A stretch of DNA of 64,000 nucleotides, taken from positions 169,501-233,500 of the forward strand of contig NW_026515517.1 of the NCBI RefSeq assembly GCF_014898815.1, read 5' to 3'. The translations under genes and the position numbers were made by a program. The DNA comes from Panonychus citri. Its lineage: Eukaryota > Arthropoda > Arachnida > Trombidiformes > Tetranychidae. This document shows, one piece after another, positions 19,804 through 30,144 of the stretch (positions within the stretch are counted from its first letter, which is position 1; every line of letters begins with the position of its first letter). A model generated the notes under the pieces. That model had not been told where the DNA came from and did not search any database. It was given only the letters and a program-made list of their open reading frames with translations.

Positions 19804-20205
19804 TCAAAATAAATAATTGTTTCTAACGTTTACTTTGCGAGTATTTTTTTGCAACCATTTTCCTAGAGCGACAGGGTTACGGAAACGTTCACCAGAATAA
19901 ATAAAACTAGTAACTCTAGATGATATGTAATGATCAAACCTTTCCAAACATATAAGAGCTACTTTATGAGAAAGATGAACATAATAATCGTACCAGGTAT
20001 TATACCAAATGCCATTCATCAGAAATTTAGAATCCCAATAATCTCCGAACCAAGGATCTGGTACTCTGAAAATGGATTCAATAGAGTTTGTATATGATGA
20101 TACGTCTGCTGCTGCTGATGATGATGATGATGTGGATGATGATGTGGATGATGTGGATGATGATAATGGTGTGGCTGGTGTTTGTGTTCGTGCTGTTGTT
20201 GTCAT
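19804..20205 (-). CDS. hypothetical protein, Ser/Thr-rich N-terminus
   Basis: This 133-aa protein starts at an ATG. Residues 1-40 are Thr/Ser/Ala low complexity encoded by trinucleotide repeats. The remainder is unusually aromatic (WFGDYWDSKF and WYNTWYDYYVHL), then basic (KWLQKNTRKVNVRNN). There is no Cys cluster, signal peptide or membrane segment. It is divergent from the gene at 20,854. I do not recognise it. Confidence 0.6.
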   Translation of the reverse strand: MTTTARTQTPATPLSSSTSSTSSSTSSSSSAAADVSSYTNSIESIFRVPDPWFGDYWDSKFLMNGIWYNTWYDYYVHLSHKVALICLERFDHYISSRVTSFIYSGERFRNPVALGKWLQKNTRKVNVRNNYLF

Positions 20206-20853
20206 TGGTTAGGTACGAATGAACTATGATGATATACTACTATGATTCAACAAATATAATAGAACGGGAACAATCTTCAGTTTAAGTGGCAGGATTGGTC
20301 ATGTGGAAATAAATCAGGTTGTGTTTTTGCTTATAAATATATACACAGAAATATCAACCCTCGTTACAACTAGAAACTACAATTGATTTTGTTTGGAAAA
20401 GATGATTGATGAAAGTATACCGAGATAGACTATAGCGATTTGTGTTTCATTGTTTCCAAACCATATATGTAACACATTGTTCTTATCTGATAACAAAAGC
20501 ATATTACCTATGAGTACCTGGGTAGCAAGAGGTGGTCATAGTTACCTGATTACTTGACGATAAGTAACTTTTTAAAAATTGTATAAATTGAACAAGTAAA
20601 TTGAACTCAAAATCATTACTCTGGTAACTGTTTTTGCTTTCAGGTGTGCTTACAATTTGTCTACGTGTGTTTGTACACAAAAAAGTATCTTCCAAACATT
20701 AGTTCAGTTTTGTTCAGTTTTGCTTCTAATACTTGTTTTAATAAATAATAGCAAACAGTGCAACAAGTGGTGTAACCAAAAAGGTAAAATAGTTGTAAAT
20801 CATATTTCTTAACGTGTATTATACGATAAACGAAAAATTTATTGACAGTGCTA
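20206..20853. other. divergent intergenic region
   Basis: 648 bp separates the start codons of two outward-reading genes. A TATTTATAAGC-type element for the minus-strand gene lies near 20,330-20,345. No convincing ORF is present. Confidence 0.45.
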
Positions 20854-23373
20854 ATGAGCTTCTCAGCTGACAAGGTTTACGATGTGTTTGTGTTGAATGT
20901 GATCGATCAATATTTGATCGAGAATTTCACCAGGGAATATATTAATTGGTCTTTTGAAGACAACCTTTGCACAGTTAAATGTGTTCCTTATCTGTATGAT
21001 GTTTCACTACAAAAAAAGTTTTTACGATGCAAAATTGAACCAGTTTTCGTTCCGGTAGACAGATCATATGTTGGATCATTGAAAAATGTTTCACTGGTGT
21101 GCTCAGTTGGTGAATTCAATGAAAAACTCAAAATCCAACCAAGAAACAAGGTTCAATCACTATTGTCATGCCTTGCAAGATACCAACAAAACAATTGGAT
21201 AAGATACCAATGTGATGCTTGCAAATGTTTCTTCTGGTACAAGGTACAAGCTAACATGATAACAGTTACTCAAACTTGTTCCGTAAGAAAAACATCTGGA
21301 CACTTACTAATAGTTACAAACATTGGCGCCCAATACCCTGGTATGACGCAAAGTAAAGCAGAAAATATTTTGAAAATTGCTTATCAACAACAGCAACTAT
21401 ATGATTTGACATTGCATAAAATGAGAGGCTCATACAATCAACATGAGACATCATCATCATCATCATCAAACTCATTATTGCAACCTGTTGTTGATGGTCC
21501 ACAACCGCTCATCAATACCATTACTACCGGTGTCAGTGATAAAACATCATCTGGTGATGATGATGATGATGATCGTCACCTTGATGAGTCTGTAACCCTG
21601 CATGGTGTTGTTGCTGCTGCTCCTGTTGTTGCTGCTACTACTACTATCACTACTTCTAGTAGTAATAATGATGGTGATGACGAAAATGGCCGTGTTTCAG
21701 ATGCTATTGTCAAAGATGTTGTTTGTGATTCAGAGGACAATTTGAATGATTATGGTGGGTCAGATGAAAAAAATTCAGATAATGATGATGGAAATTCTGA
21801 TTCTGATTCTGATTCTGATGATTATGAAGATGATGATAATGATAATGATGATGATGATGATGATGATGATGATGCTGTTGTTGGGTCAGATGAAGATGGT
21901 TCAGAGTATGGTGGCTTAAATGAAAAAGATTCATGTGATGAAACTAATGATGTTGATGATGGTGACAATCAAAAAGAATCAAGCATGTATGAAAGCTCTG
22001 CTGTTGCTGCTGTTGCTGCTGCTGTTGCTGCTTATGATGATAATGATAATGATAATGATGATGATATTGATTCTGCGAATGAAGATGAAGATAGTTTGAC
22101 AAACAAAAGAAATGACAGAAAACATAGGTTTACATTCAAAAAGTCTAAAACGGGACATAATAAAAAGCAAAAATTAGTAGCAGATGTAAGCAATGTCAAT
22201 GAAAATTCTGATACGCGATTTGTAACAGTTGGTATAAATTCTGGTTTTCCAGATTCGACCATCACCACCACCACCATCACTACTGATAAAGCAACTACAT
22301 CAAAACCATTAAAATCATCAACGCTAATAACAACAACAACAAGCTCTACTGAAACCAATGTCACAGCTGGTTTGTTACCTATTCACACATCTTCAACATC
22401 AATTTTCCCACCAAATGCTATTGATGAAGCGGAAAATGAGTCAAATAAAGAAAAATCTTCAAATCAGCCTGCGAATAGCGAAACTGCTCACAAATTTTCA
22501 TCAGGCGATCCATTTTTTCATGATATTGATGCAAGTGTGAGGCAAGACTTCGCAAGACTAGATGAATTGTTAGAAGGTGATAACAATCATCAGCAGGCTA
22601 CCATATCTGACGCAATTGGTTTATCTGGAAATTTATCGCTATTAGATGGAGAACATGAAATGCAAGATTTGTTCACTTGTACAACAACAGATACCAACAG
22701 AGTGACTTCCATTGCTAATAATGATAAGACAAGTGATGAAATGAATGAAATACCAAATAAACGTAGGCGCCTTATTGAGGAAACATTAGCAGTTGAAAGC
22801 ATCACTCCAGGTTTATGTACAGACAGGGGAGAAAATAACTTTGACTTTAATATGAATTCTTCAATTGCATTTGCATTTGGAGAACACGAACAACAACAAC
22901 AACAACAACAACAACACCAAGAACAACAACGACAAGAACAACGCTTTTATCAATCAGCAGATAATAGGGCAATGATGGAAGGTTCGCTTGGAGGATCAAA
23001 TCAACAAGGAATCGGGTCAGAAAATCATCATGTGAATTACCAGACTGAAGCTTCCGGTCCTAATGCCAACAACAGCAACAATCTACAAGTGAACACGATA
23101 ATTGATCAGCAGTGTGCTGATCCATTGCTCGGATCAGAACAATCTAAAAGGCACTCAGCTCAATCAGGCGTCATCAGCCATAGCAGTAACCTAACAGATA
23201 ACAACACTACTAGTATTTTGACAACGACAACACTGCCCACTTCAAAAATCACAACACAAGAGAACGATGAAAAGTTGAAAGCATCACTTTTACAATTTAT
23301 AATGGATAATCCTAAACATGAAAATTTATCAGAAGTTATTCTTTGCATGAGATCTTTTTTTGAAAAAAAATAA
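20854..23373 (+). CDS. large acidic, low-complexity protein with N-terminal zinc-finger-like domain
   Basis: The ATG at 20,854 gives 839 aa, and an upstream TTG is discounted. Residues 1-150 look folded and carry C120-x2-C123 with C125 and C142. The segment around them (SLLSCLARYQQNNW, CDAC, QAN, TQTC) parallels the next gene (SLLYIFECYQKSSW, CPDC, QAN, TKTC). The two are therefore probable paralogues in this domain. Residues of about 235-410 are Asp/Ser/Gly-rich, encoded by GAT repeats. A poly-Gln tract lies near residue 680. A short helical C-terminus (LLQFIMDNPKHENLSEVI) ends the protein. The layout resembles viral transactivators, with a zinc module and an acidic region, but this is inference. 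AATAAA directly follows the stop. Confidence 0.72.
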   Translation: MSFSADKVYDVFVLNVIDQYLIENFTREYINWSFEDNLCTVKCVPYLYDVSLQKKFLRCKIEPVFVPVDRSYVGSLKNVSLVCSVGEFNEKLKIQPRNKVQSLLSCLARYQQNNWIRYQCDACKCFFWYKVQANMITVTQTCSVRKTSGHLLIVTNIGAQYPGMTQSKAENILKIAYQQQQLYDLTLHKMRGSYNQHETSSSSSSNSLLQPVVDGPQPLINTITTGVSDKTSSGDDDDDDRHLDESVTLHGVVAAAPVVAATTTITTSSSNNDGDDENGRVSDAIVKDVVCDSEDNLNDYGGSDEKNSDNDDGNSDSDSDSDDYEDDDNDNDDDDDDDDDAVVGSDEDGSEYGGLNEKDSCDETNDVDDGDNQKESSMYESSAVAAVAAAVAAYDDNDNDNDDDIDSANEDEDSLTNKRNDRKHRFTFKKSKTGHNKKQKLVADVSNVNENSDTRFVTVGINSGFPDSTITTTTITTDKATTSKPLKSSTLITTTTSSTETNVTAGLLPIHTSSTSIFPPNAIDEAENESNKEKSSNQPANSETAHKFSSGDPFFHDIDASVRQDFARLDELLEGDNNHQQATISDAIGLSGNLSLLDGEHEMQDLFTCTTTDTNRVTSIANNDKTSDEMNEIPNKRRRLIEETLAVESITPGLCTDRGENNFDFNMNSSIAFAFGEHEQQQQQQQQHQEQQRQEQRFYQSADNRAMMEGSLGGSNQQGIGSENHHVNYQTEASGPNANNSNNLQVNTIIDQQCADPLLGSEQSKRHSAQSGVISHSSNLTDNNTTSILTTTTLPTSKITTQENDEKLKASLLQFIMDNPKHENLSEVILCMRSFFEKK

Positions 23374-23553
23374 AAACTTTGCAATTGCATCTTGTAAAAG
23401 CTTTCACCATTGTTTAACTACTTAATTTACTTGAGTTTCTATGTTTGCTTATATGGCAAATCCCTCTATATACTACATATATACTACATATATACTCATA
23501 CATGTACATGACTTCTCATTTCTCATTTCCTTCTGTTTCAGAAACACACAATC

Positions 23554-24327
23554 ATGAACACTGAACAGTCGTCAAGCATTCAACAAACCCAACAAATGCA
23601 ACAACAACATATTTACCAGCTAGCAAGTATAGAGGATGTTAAAAATTTCATTATAAATTCGGAATACATAAAACCTTTCTACGGATGGTTGAATATCATT
23701 GAAAAGATTGTTGGTAAACACAAATTACAGATTGCTGAAAACAAAGGAAGATCACAGACTACATTTAACTTTGAAAAGGTTGTACTTTTTGATCCATTGT
23801 TGAACCAATTTTTTGTCTGTGCTTATCTACCAGATAGATGGGTTACGTGTACACTTCAGGAAAATCTGTTGGTTAACAAAAAATCAACTACAAACATTGT
23901 AGAGGCATTGACAAAAACTGGTTGTAAAGAATGGGAAAAACCAGCTTCACCCATTCAATCGCTATTGTATATCTTTGAATGCTACCAGAAGTCATCATGG
24001 AAACTACGATTTTGTCCAGACTGTGATACATGGATGCTACAGGCAAACAGTCAGCATACAAAAACATGCCCTAAGTTACGAGAAATAAAACAAATTTCGT
24101 TACAAGAATGTTTTCCCAAAATTACAATTGATTTTGTTGTAACAATTTTAAAGCTTGCTAAAGAACGCAATCAAGTGCACATTGCATCGGCCAGGCCAGA
24201 GAATCAACAAATTAACAAATCGATGTCAAACAGTTCCGTCAAATGTGAGAACCGAAAGGACCTGGGATCCATGCAATCAGGATCAAAAAGAGGTAAAATA
24301 ACAAACCCTTATTTGGTTAAAATGTAA
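23554..24327 (+). CDS. C2HC zinc-finger protein, paralogue of the 20,854 protein
   Basis: This 257-aa protein starts at an ATG. After a Gln-rich N-terminus (residues 5-20) the body is folded. The finger is C154-x2-C157-x10-H168-x3-C172, preceded by SLLYIFECYQKSSW, which matches the neighbour at 20,854. It lacks the acidic half of that neighbour. The tail is basic (SKRGKITNPY). Thirty bases upstream the sequence TTCTGTTTCAG resembles a splice acceptor, so a leader intron is possible. Same-strand spacing to the previous gene is 180 bp. Function unknown. Confidence 0.7.
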   Translation: MNTEQSSSIQQTQQMQQQHIYQLASIEDVKNFIINSEYIKPFYGWLNIIEKIVGKHKLQIAENKGRSQTTFNFEKVVLFDPLLNQFFVCAYLPDRWVTCTLQENLLVNKKSTTNIVEALTKTGCKEWEKPASPIQSLLYIFECYQKSSWKLRFCPDCDTWMLQANSQHTKTCPKLREIKQISLQECFPKITIDFVVTILKLAKERNQVHIASARPENQQINKSMSNSSVKCENRKDLGSMQSGSKRGKITNPYLVKM

Positions 24328-24718
24328 TAGAAAACTAGGCAAATAAATAAATATTCTGTTGGTTTGTTTGTCTCTCTTCACATCTATAATTTGAAGTGTA
24401 ATAAAATTGATTAATAAAGTTATAAATGTATAATGAATAAGTTGAATAAATTATCGTTTAAATGTTAAGTTTATTAAGTGTTTTGGGAATTTTTTGCACT
24501 CAAAATATATAATGATTGATCGTTGTCGGTTTTTATAACATACATAAGAACATCACTGTAACAGCACAGGTGTGTTGACCAAACATTACGGCTACTACTA
24601 CTACTAGCACTACAACGAATACTACGCCTACTTTATACACCTTTGTGTGTGTGTTTGGGGATTCTTCGGGAACGCATACGGTATCATCGTATCATTTCAT
24701 CGGTCACAGTAAAAAGTG
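24328..24718. other. intergenic, no gene seen
   Basis: This spacer contains AATAAATAAAT near 24,340 (probable poly(A) signal), a CTA trinucleotide run near 24,592-24,610 and a short GT run. No ORF. Confidence 0.45.
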
Positions 24719-25492
24719 ATGATCATGGTCTATAGATACCCACAAATTGATTACACCATTGAGTCTAATTTTCCGTTACCAGTGAATTTGCTACAATATT
24801 TTCCTGGTGAAATAAAACCAATCCTAAATGATGCAAGTTGGCTGTATTTTTTCAACTTTTCACCTCTCGGAGACAAGGTTCCAGTTTCCAGGCAAAGTTT
24901 ACACAATCGAGTAGCAGAGAGTAAGATACTGGCATTTCAGTATTCCCTTTGTGAACCAGTTCCACACAACTATGCTGCATACATTGGCTTTGTTCCTGTT
25001 CGTGATTCATTTCTTGAGGAAAGTGATTATGGTCAGGTACACCGTTCACCGATCATTGGGTCACTTAAAGTTTGGCCTAGACAATTGCTATTGAAAGTGA
25101 AAGGAAATTGTAAAAAATGTTTTTGCAAATCATCTGGCTCTGGCGGCTCGTTCGTGAACGGTGGAATTGTTGGGACTGAACAAACAGAATGCTTCCTGGT
25201 TTGTTTTGAGTATCGAGATTCAACAACTCACTATGATTGTGTACAGCATATTGCCTGGGATAAAATCTGTCTTGATTTAGGTGAATATGATAGAAGTGTA
25301 AGCGATCAAACCTCAAAATCAATTCGCAATTGTTCAATTTGTGCACAATGTTACTCTTGTTCACGGTTACCGTACACTTTTTGTAGAAAACATAAAACCT
25401 GTAAACATAAGATAAAAATAACTTTGGAACCTGATTCTATTACAGAGACTTCTACAGCTATGAGAGCGTGCAAAAAAATCAAACTTTTATAA
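24719..25492 (+). CDS. hypothetical Cys-rich protein
   Basis: 257 aa from the ATG at 24,719. A second in-frame ATG at 24,725 is equally possible, and a preceding GTG is not needed. The middle has a CKKCFC cluster near residue 133, then a beta-rich stretch (ECFLVCFEYRD). The C-terminus has a dense cluster (CSICAQCYSC, then C and H spaced through CRKHKTCKHK, residues 205-231) that could bind two zinc ions. The ECFLVCFEYRD stretch loosely resembles segments in the proteins at 25,921 (CYCLVVEYAD) and 36,542 (DFCLIVFNRL). I do not recognise it. It sits upstream of and converges with the 1,070-aa gene. Confidence 0.68.
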   Translation: MIMVYRYPQIDYTIESNFPLPVNLLQYFPGEIKPILNDASWLYFFNFSPLGDKVPVSRQSLHNRVAESKILAFQYSLCEPVPHNYAAYIGFVPVRDSFLEESDYGQVHRSPIIGSLKVWPRQLLLKVKGNCKKCFCKSSGSGGSFVNGGIVGTEQTECFLVCFEYRDSTTHYDCVQHIAWDKICLDLGEYDRSVSDQTSKSIRNCSICAQCYSCSRLPYTFCRKHKTCKHKIKITLEPDSITETSTAMRACKKIKLL

Positions 25493-25920
25493 TAACCATT
25501 TGAGTAATATTGTATTGTATCGGTGCGCAGGCACTGTACAAGTTGATACCTTGTACAGCAGGGTACTGTTGTGGTTTGTTGCACTGTTTGCACTGCTTCC
25601 GTTTATCAACATCTTTATATCCATGGGTTCGAGACGACAGCCAACATGCGACATCATTCATCATCACGTCAGCACATGCGATACATGCAATATTCAGATA
25701 TAATATCCGTTATAATATTCATGAATTGAAATAAATTTTGCTTTTATTTTGCATCTATTTGTATTTGACGGTTACATTTGCCGGAACGGTTTAACATTAT
25801 TGTAAAAAAAGTTTGTGGTATTGTGAAGGTGCAATGTTTGGTTCTACAATATATTGAGAGTTTATGCAAAGAAGCAGCAGAAGCATTTTGAAAGGTTTAA
25901 TAGCCATGATCAGTTAATAT
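25493..25920. other. intergenic between convergent genes
   Basis: 428 bp with an AATAAA near 25,730. Two overlapping short frames (67 and 74 codons) start at non-ATG codons and look spurious. Confidence 0.45.
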
Positions 25921-28900
25921 TTAGCTAACTAACTTTTTCTCAATATAATTTGCAAATTGTAATTCTTTTTTGTTACCATATTTGCTGGAACTTAATAGTA
26001 CTTTGGCTTTCGCAGAGTAACATTTTGAACAAATTGGCCACCCTTTGTTCTCAGAAAACCAGTAAATTGAAGCAGTTTGATTGATGGAACAAAATTTACA
26101 CAATTCACTACAATTGCTAACAATGATACAATCGGTATCGATACTTGATGTGCGGTATTCACAGGGATCCACAACCGGGGGTGTGCTGGTTTTACTGATG
26201 TTTTTCTTGTTCAAATTTGCCTTCATCTTTTGTACAGCCACATTTCGGTTTGATTTCGTGTGTGTTAGGTACCCTTTGTTCATTGGTCGATCATTTAGAT
26301 GGCCATTGTTGAGAATTTGGCTCATTGTTGCTTTATTTTTACGTGCTTGTTGGGTTTTCATTTTTTTATACGTTACTGGACCTTTGTTATCAGTGCAAAA
26401 CGTATTGTCAGTAGGTCCGCTGGTGATGTCAGATGGATGGTTTGACTTGTTATGTTTACTGCTTCTGGCATCTGGCATTTCAATTGGAGGTGAGGTTTGT
26501 TTACGTTTTCTTCTTTGCCCTTTATTGCTTGGTGGGATACCTTTAACACTACTACTACTACTTGAACTAGCCAAACAACGTTTTTGTTCATTCATGTTAA
26601 ATTCATAGTTAATATTTTCAAAGATAAACATTTGCAAGTAATTACGATTGGTAAGCATAGAAAATTTTCTACTTTCAGCTATCTTTCGAACATCGTCAAG
26701 ACCAAAAGATAACTCATCTATGCATGCAGTTATAACTGAAATAGGTAGGTAAGTTGTTGTGGTACCGATTTTCTGTTGTTGTGTGCTCATTATTTTGTGA
26801 CCCTCATGATCGTCATCATAAACAGCAGCAGCAACGCCAGCAGCAGCATCATCATCATCATCATCATCATCAGCAGTAGCAGTATTAGTGGCAGACAGCG
26901 TGTTGACGGTAGGTGGTGAGTTGTTAGTGACATTAGCACTAACTCCAACAAATGCACAGTTTATTAATATTTTAAGAAAATTGGTCATATATTTGGCAAG
27001 GCTAGATGGGATTTTAACATTACATGAGGGAATTTTAGCTACACTAAAACGTTTACAGAGGACAAAATATGAGTGAAAATAGAAGCCAAGATATTTGATG
27101 AAAGTTTTACCAAAAGATTTAGGTATACATTCAAAGAAAACCGATAAAGTTGAATAGCTGGTATCCGTTGTAAAGTTGAGAACTTCCATTATTTTCACAC
27201 AAATATGATGAACATTGGTCTCTGTTAACTTTCTATTGGAGTATAGGCCTGACTCACAGCATGCATAAAATGCAAACAAACAAGCACATTTATCGAGAAA
27301 CGTTAACAGATGACCTTTGATCACTTTACACTGATCAGTGGAAAGTTTTGGTGTACATGTTTCACCAAGAGAGCGTTTTATGTCAACATTGGGAATACCT
27401 TGCAATAACCATGTTATGTTGGCATGATGTAACCCTTGATTTGGTAGAAATTTTTGAAAATCTTTATACTTACGGTATAATGCATTGATGGTATGGTTAC
27501 ACCGGTAATGATGTAGACCGAGTATCTCGAAAAATACGATCCATGATTGAGCAAGTTCTACTGCACCTGATAAGTGACACAAGTCAAGGATAGTGTTGAA
27601 ATTCTGTTTAACTATTTGACAGGTTAACACGTGTAAACAAGTTGTATTGTAAAATATACCAAAAGTTGCTAACAACTCCCACATTGAGCGGCACTGCTCC
27701 GAATGTGATAATTTGTTTAAACATTGTTGTTTCCAATCGTAGCATAAATTTATGAATAGCTTTTTATGTTCACCGTTTGATGATTCATCAATCTCCAGTA
27801 AATCTTGTGTTGATAAATCCCAGTACAGGTATGTCAATATTTCTAGTTCACCTGATTTAAACAATGGTTGTGTGATTGTGATGTGATCGTTGTGATTTTC
27901 AGGCTGTCGTTGTTGTTGTTGTTGTTGTTGTTCTTGTACCTGGTAGTGGTGGTTGTGGTGGTGGTGATTTTTATGCCTTCTTGTTGTTTGTAGTTGTAGC
28001 TGTTCATATTGAGATGTTTTAAAAGATACCAGATACCTGGTAAAATCAATAAAATTTGTATGGATAAATCCAATACCCAGGTAATACTTGTTATCATCGT
28101 GAATCCAATTTTTTGAATTATGCAAATAGAGAAGTGGAGATTGTTCAAGTAATGAAATTGATTGTTGTTGTTCTTCAATCAAAAGATCAGGGAATAATGT
28201 TTGTAAGGCTGTTAACTGGTGGGCAGATGCTGATTCACAATCTGAAATCTTGTAAACAATGGTATTTGATAGGTCGTTTACTTGTTTACTTGACTCACAT
28301 GCTTTCGAGAAACTAACATATGGTAGTCTACTAATACATTTATTGTGTACCAATGATGATGATGATGATGATGTAGTACTAGTTGTTTTTGTTTTTGTTG
28401 TTGTTTGATTTTTATTTTTTTGTCTACCTATGCAAGATGTGCGAAATATACCATTCAATTGAATTGGTCGTCTCCGTGCAACATTAAACGCAGCTTTAAT
28501 TGGATACTTTTTGTTCATATTTTCCATGAAAATGTTACCACTATCCGATGATAGTGCATACTTTTGTTGATAATCTGCATACTCGACAACCAAACAATAA
28601 CAGGTAATTGAATACTTAAACTTACACTCTTCCAGTGTACCAGCAATAGAATTCTGTTCTGATGTTTGACATGTTTCTTTGACATCGCCATTTGTTGCGA
28701 TAAGTTGCGAGCGTTGACTTGAAGGTGGTGGCTCTTGACAATATCTTGCTGATTGGTTAACCAGAAAATTTTCATCGTTATCATCATTAGTATCGTGTTC
28801 ATCATCGTGTTCATCATCATTATCATCATTTTCTTCCGTCTCATATGTGAAATTTGGCGCTAGTTCCTGTTGGTGATGCTGTATATTATTTATGGAAACA

Positions 28901-29133
28901 GTTGACAGCATCGATCCCTCTGATTGGACTGTATGTGTATTTAATGTTTCATTGACAATTTTCTCCAAAATATCAATTGATTTGTCATTTTCATGCCCAA
29001 TATAATCAAATGTATGCTGAAAATCTGATGAATCATAAACCGGCTTAGGATAATTAAGCAAGAATTCACTATCTGCACACGAGAATAGGTCATCCAAAAA
29101 AATCGAAGCATTACCATCACCCGTTCCGTTCAT
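25921..29133 (-). CDS. large protein with C-terminal four-Cys zinc knuckle
   Basis: This 1,070-aa protein starts at an ATG. Two folded regions are separated by homopeptide tracts. The N-terminal 170 residues are acidic and Asn/Asp-rich. The central part (about residues 430-720) is helical, Cys/His-rich and free of low complexity. Poly-Gln, poly-Asp/Ala and Ser tracts interrupt the rest. The C-terminus has C1012-x2-C1015-x19-C1035-x2-C1038 followed by a basic segment. This is close to a GATA-type finger (usually x17-18) and includes the pattern of an aromatic Trp between the Cys pairs. Size and its position next to the polymerase (divergent, 1 kb apart) suggest a replication or transcription factor, but I cannot identify it. 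Confidence 0.75.
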   Translation of the reverse strand: MNGTGDGNASIFLDDLFSCADSEFLLNYPKPVYDSSDFQHTFDYIGHENDKSIDILEKIVNETLNTHTVQSEGSMLSTVSINNIQHHQQELAPNFTYETEENDDNDDEHDDEHDTNDDNDENFLVNQSARYCQEPPPSSQRSQLIATNGDVKETCQTSEQNSIAGTLEECKFKYSITCYCLVVEYADYQQKYALSSDSGNIFMENMNKKYPIKAAFNVARRRPIQLNGIFRTSCIGRQKNKNQTTTKTKTTSTTSSSSSSLVHNKCISRLPYVSFSKACESSKQVNDLSNTIVYKISDCESASAHQLTALQTLFPDLLIEEQQQSISLLEQSPLLYLHNSKNWIHDDNKYYLGIGFIHTNFIDFTRYLVSFKTSQYEQLQLQTTRRHKNHHHHNHHYQVQEQQQQQQQRQPENHNDHITITQPLFKSGELEILTYLYWDLSTQDLLEIDESSNGEHKKLFINLCYDWKQQCLNKLSHSEQCRSMWELLATFGIFYNTTCLHVLTCQIVKQNFNTILDLCHLSGAVELAQSWIVFFEILGLHHYRCNHTINALYRKYKDFQKFLPNQGLHHANITWLLQGIPNVDIKRSLGETCTPKLSTDQCKVIKGHLLTFLDKCACLFAFYACCESGLYSNRKLTETNVHHICVKIMEVLNFTTDTSYSTLSVFFECIPKSFGKTFIKYLGFYFHSYFVLCKRFSVAKIPSCNVKIPSSLAKYMTNFLKILINCAFVGVSANVTNNSPPTVNTLSATNTATADDDDDDDDAAAGVAAAVYDDDHEGHKIMSTQQQKIGTTTTYLPISVITACIDELSFGLDDVRKIAESRKFSMLTNRNYLQMFIFENINYEFNMNEQKRCLASSSSSSSVKGIPPSNKGQRRKRKQTSPPIEMPDARSSKHNKSNHPSDITSGPTDNTFCTDNKGPVTYKKMKTQQARKNKATMSQILNNGHLNDRPMNKGYLTHTKSNRNVAVQKMKANLNKKNISKTSTPPVVDPCEYRTSSIDTDCIIVSNCSELCKFCSINQTASIYWFSENKGWPICSKCYSAKAKVLLSSSKYGNKKELQFANYIEKKLVS

Positions 29134-30144
29134 TTATTCTCGATTATTATTAATAATAATTATATTACTATATATATTATATATACTGTTGTTGTACTTT
29201 TTTACAACACCAATCAACGCATTTCTATCCGAGAAACTATTACCACAGTATATTATATACATTTATATATATATACTCAATTTGATCAAGTGACTCATAT
29301 CTGCGCATCAAGCAATAATCTGTGACGACATCGCACGCCATCTGCCAACAACAATTTGAAGAAAACCATATAATATGTATCAACCATGTAATGTATATAG
29401 TTGGTTATTGGTATCTTTTAGAGCATGCATCTCATGATGCCCCGTATATTTACGATAAGTCAATTCTTCGTCAGTTATTCGATATATCAGATAATTTTTT
29501 TTTCAAAATTAATTGATGTTTTTTTTCCTTCCCTTGATTTTTAGGGGTTACGCTTGGTACCAGAGAAAAGCAACGATCATCGTTAGAAGAAACAAGGTAT
29601 GTCAATCAATCAACAGCTAACAACAACAACAAACAAGACCAAGAGGGGAGAAATGAAGAAAGCATTAGACCATCTATAGAGAGTATTGGTTGCACTGATG
29701 CCATTGATGATATTGTTCGTATTGTTTTCAATTGTGATCTTCGAATGGAACATATTCTAAACCAAACACTTGCCATTGGTCCATCAAAGCAAAATAATAA
29801 ATCAACAAGTTACGGGTTTCGTAGGTTACATTCTTGTTCCCCTGTGATTGCTAATAAAATCTTGACCCAAAATTTACCTGTAACGGGTACCGCAATTTCA
29901 TTTGTAATTGGTGGTGGTGGTACGGGAGTAGGTAGCTCTGCTTACTGTAATTTGCAAACTAACAACAACAAGCCTTCATCAAAAACCAGATGAATACCAA
30001 CCACTACATTTACCGTTACATCTGGGTTACCCGGAGAAATTGGTGCACTTATTTTATACTTTTTCAATTCAATTATGCTTATATATATATTAACATGTAT
30101 TGTAACAATTACACATTTTGATTTTAAAAAACGTTGTTCGCAAC
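29134..30144. other. divergent region between the 1,070-aa gene and DNA polymerase
   Basis: 1.0 kb holding TA-rich promoter-like DNA (29,150-29,280 and 30,075-30,095) and an open frame without an early ATG (next entry). A pyrimidine tract ending in TTTTTAG at about 29,544 looks like a splice acceptor. Confidence 0.5.
29745..29993 (+). CDS. hypothetical small ORF, possibly 3' exon of a spliced gene
   Basis: From the first ATG the frame encodes 82 aa ending in a Gly-rich and Asn-rich C-terminus. The same frame is open back to about 29,546 without an ATG, so it spans about 149 codons. It begins just after a pyrimidine tract ending in TTTTTAG, as an internal or terminal exon would. The upstream part is charged and not repetitive (TREKQRSSLEETRY). 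An upstream exon would have to contribute one base of phase, and I cannot choose a donor. It may instead be a chance frame. Confidence 0.35.
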   Translation: MEHILNQTLAIGPSKQNNKSTSYGFRRLHSCSPVIANKILTQNLPVTGTAISFVIGGGGTGVGSSAYCNLQTNNNKPSSKTR

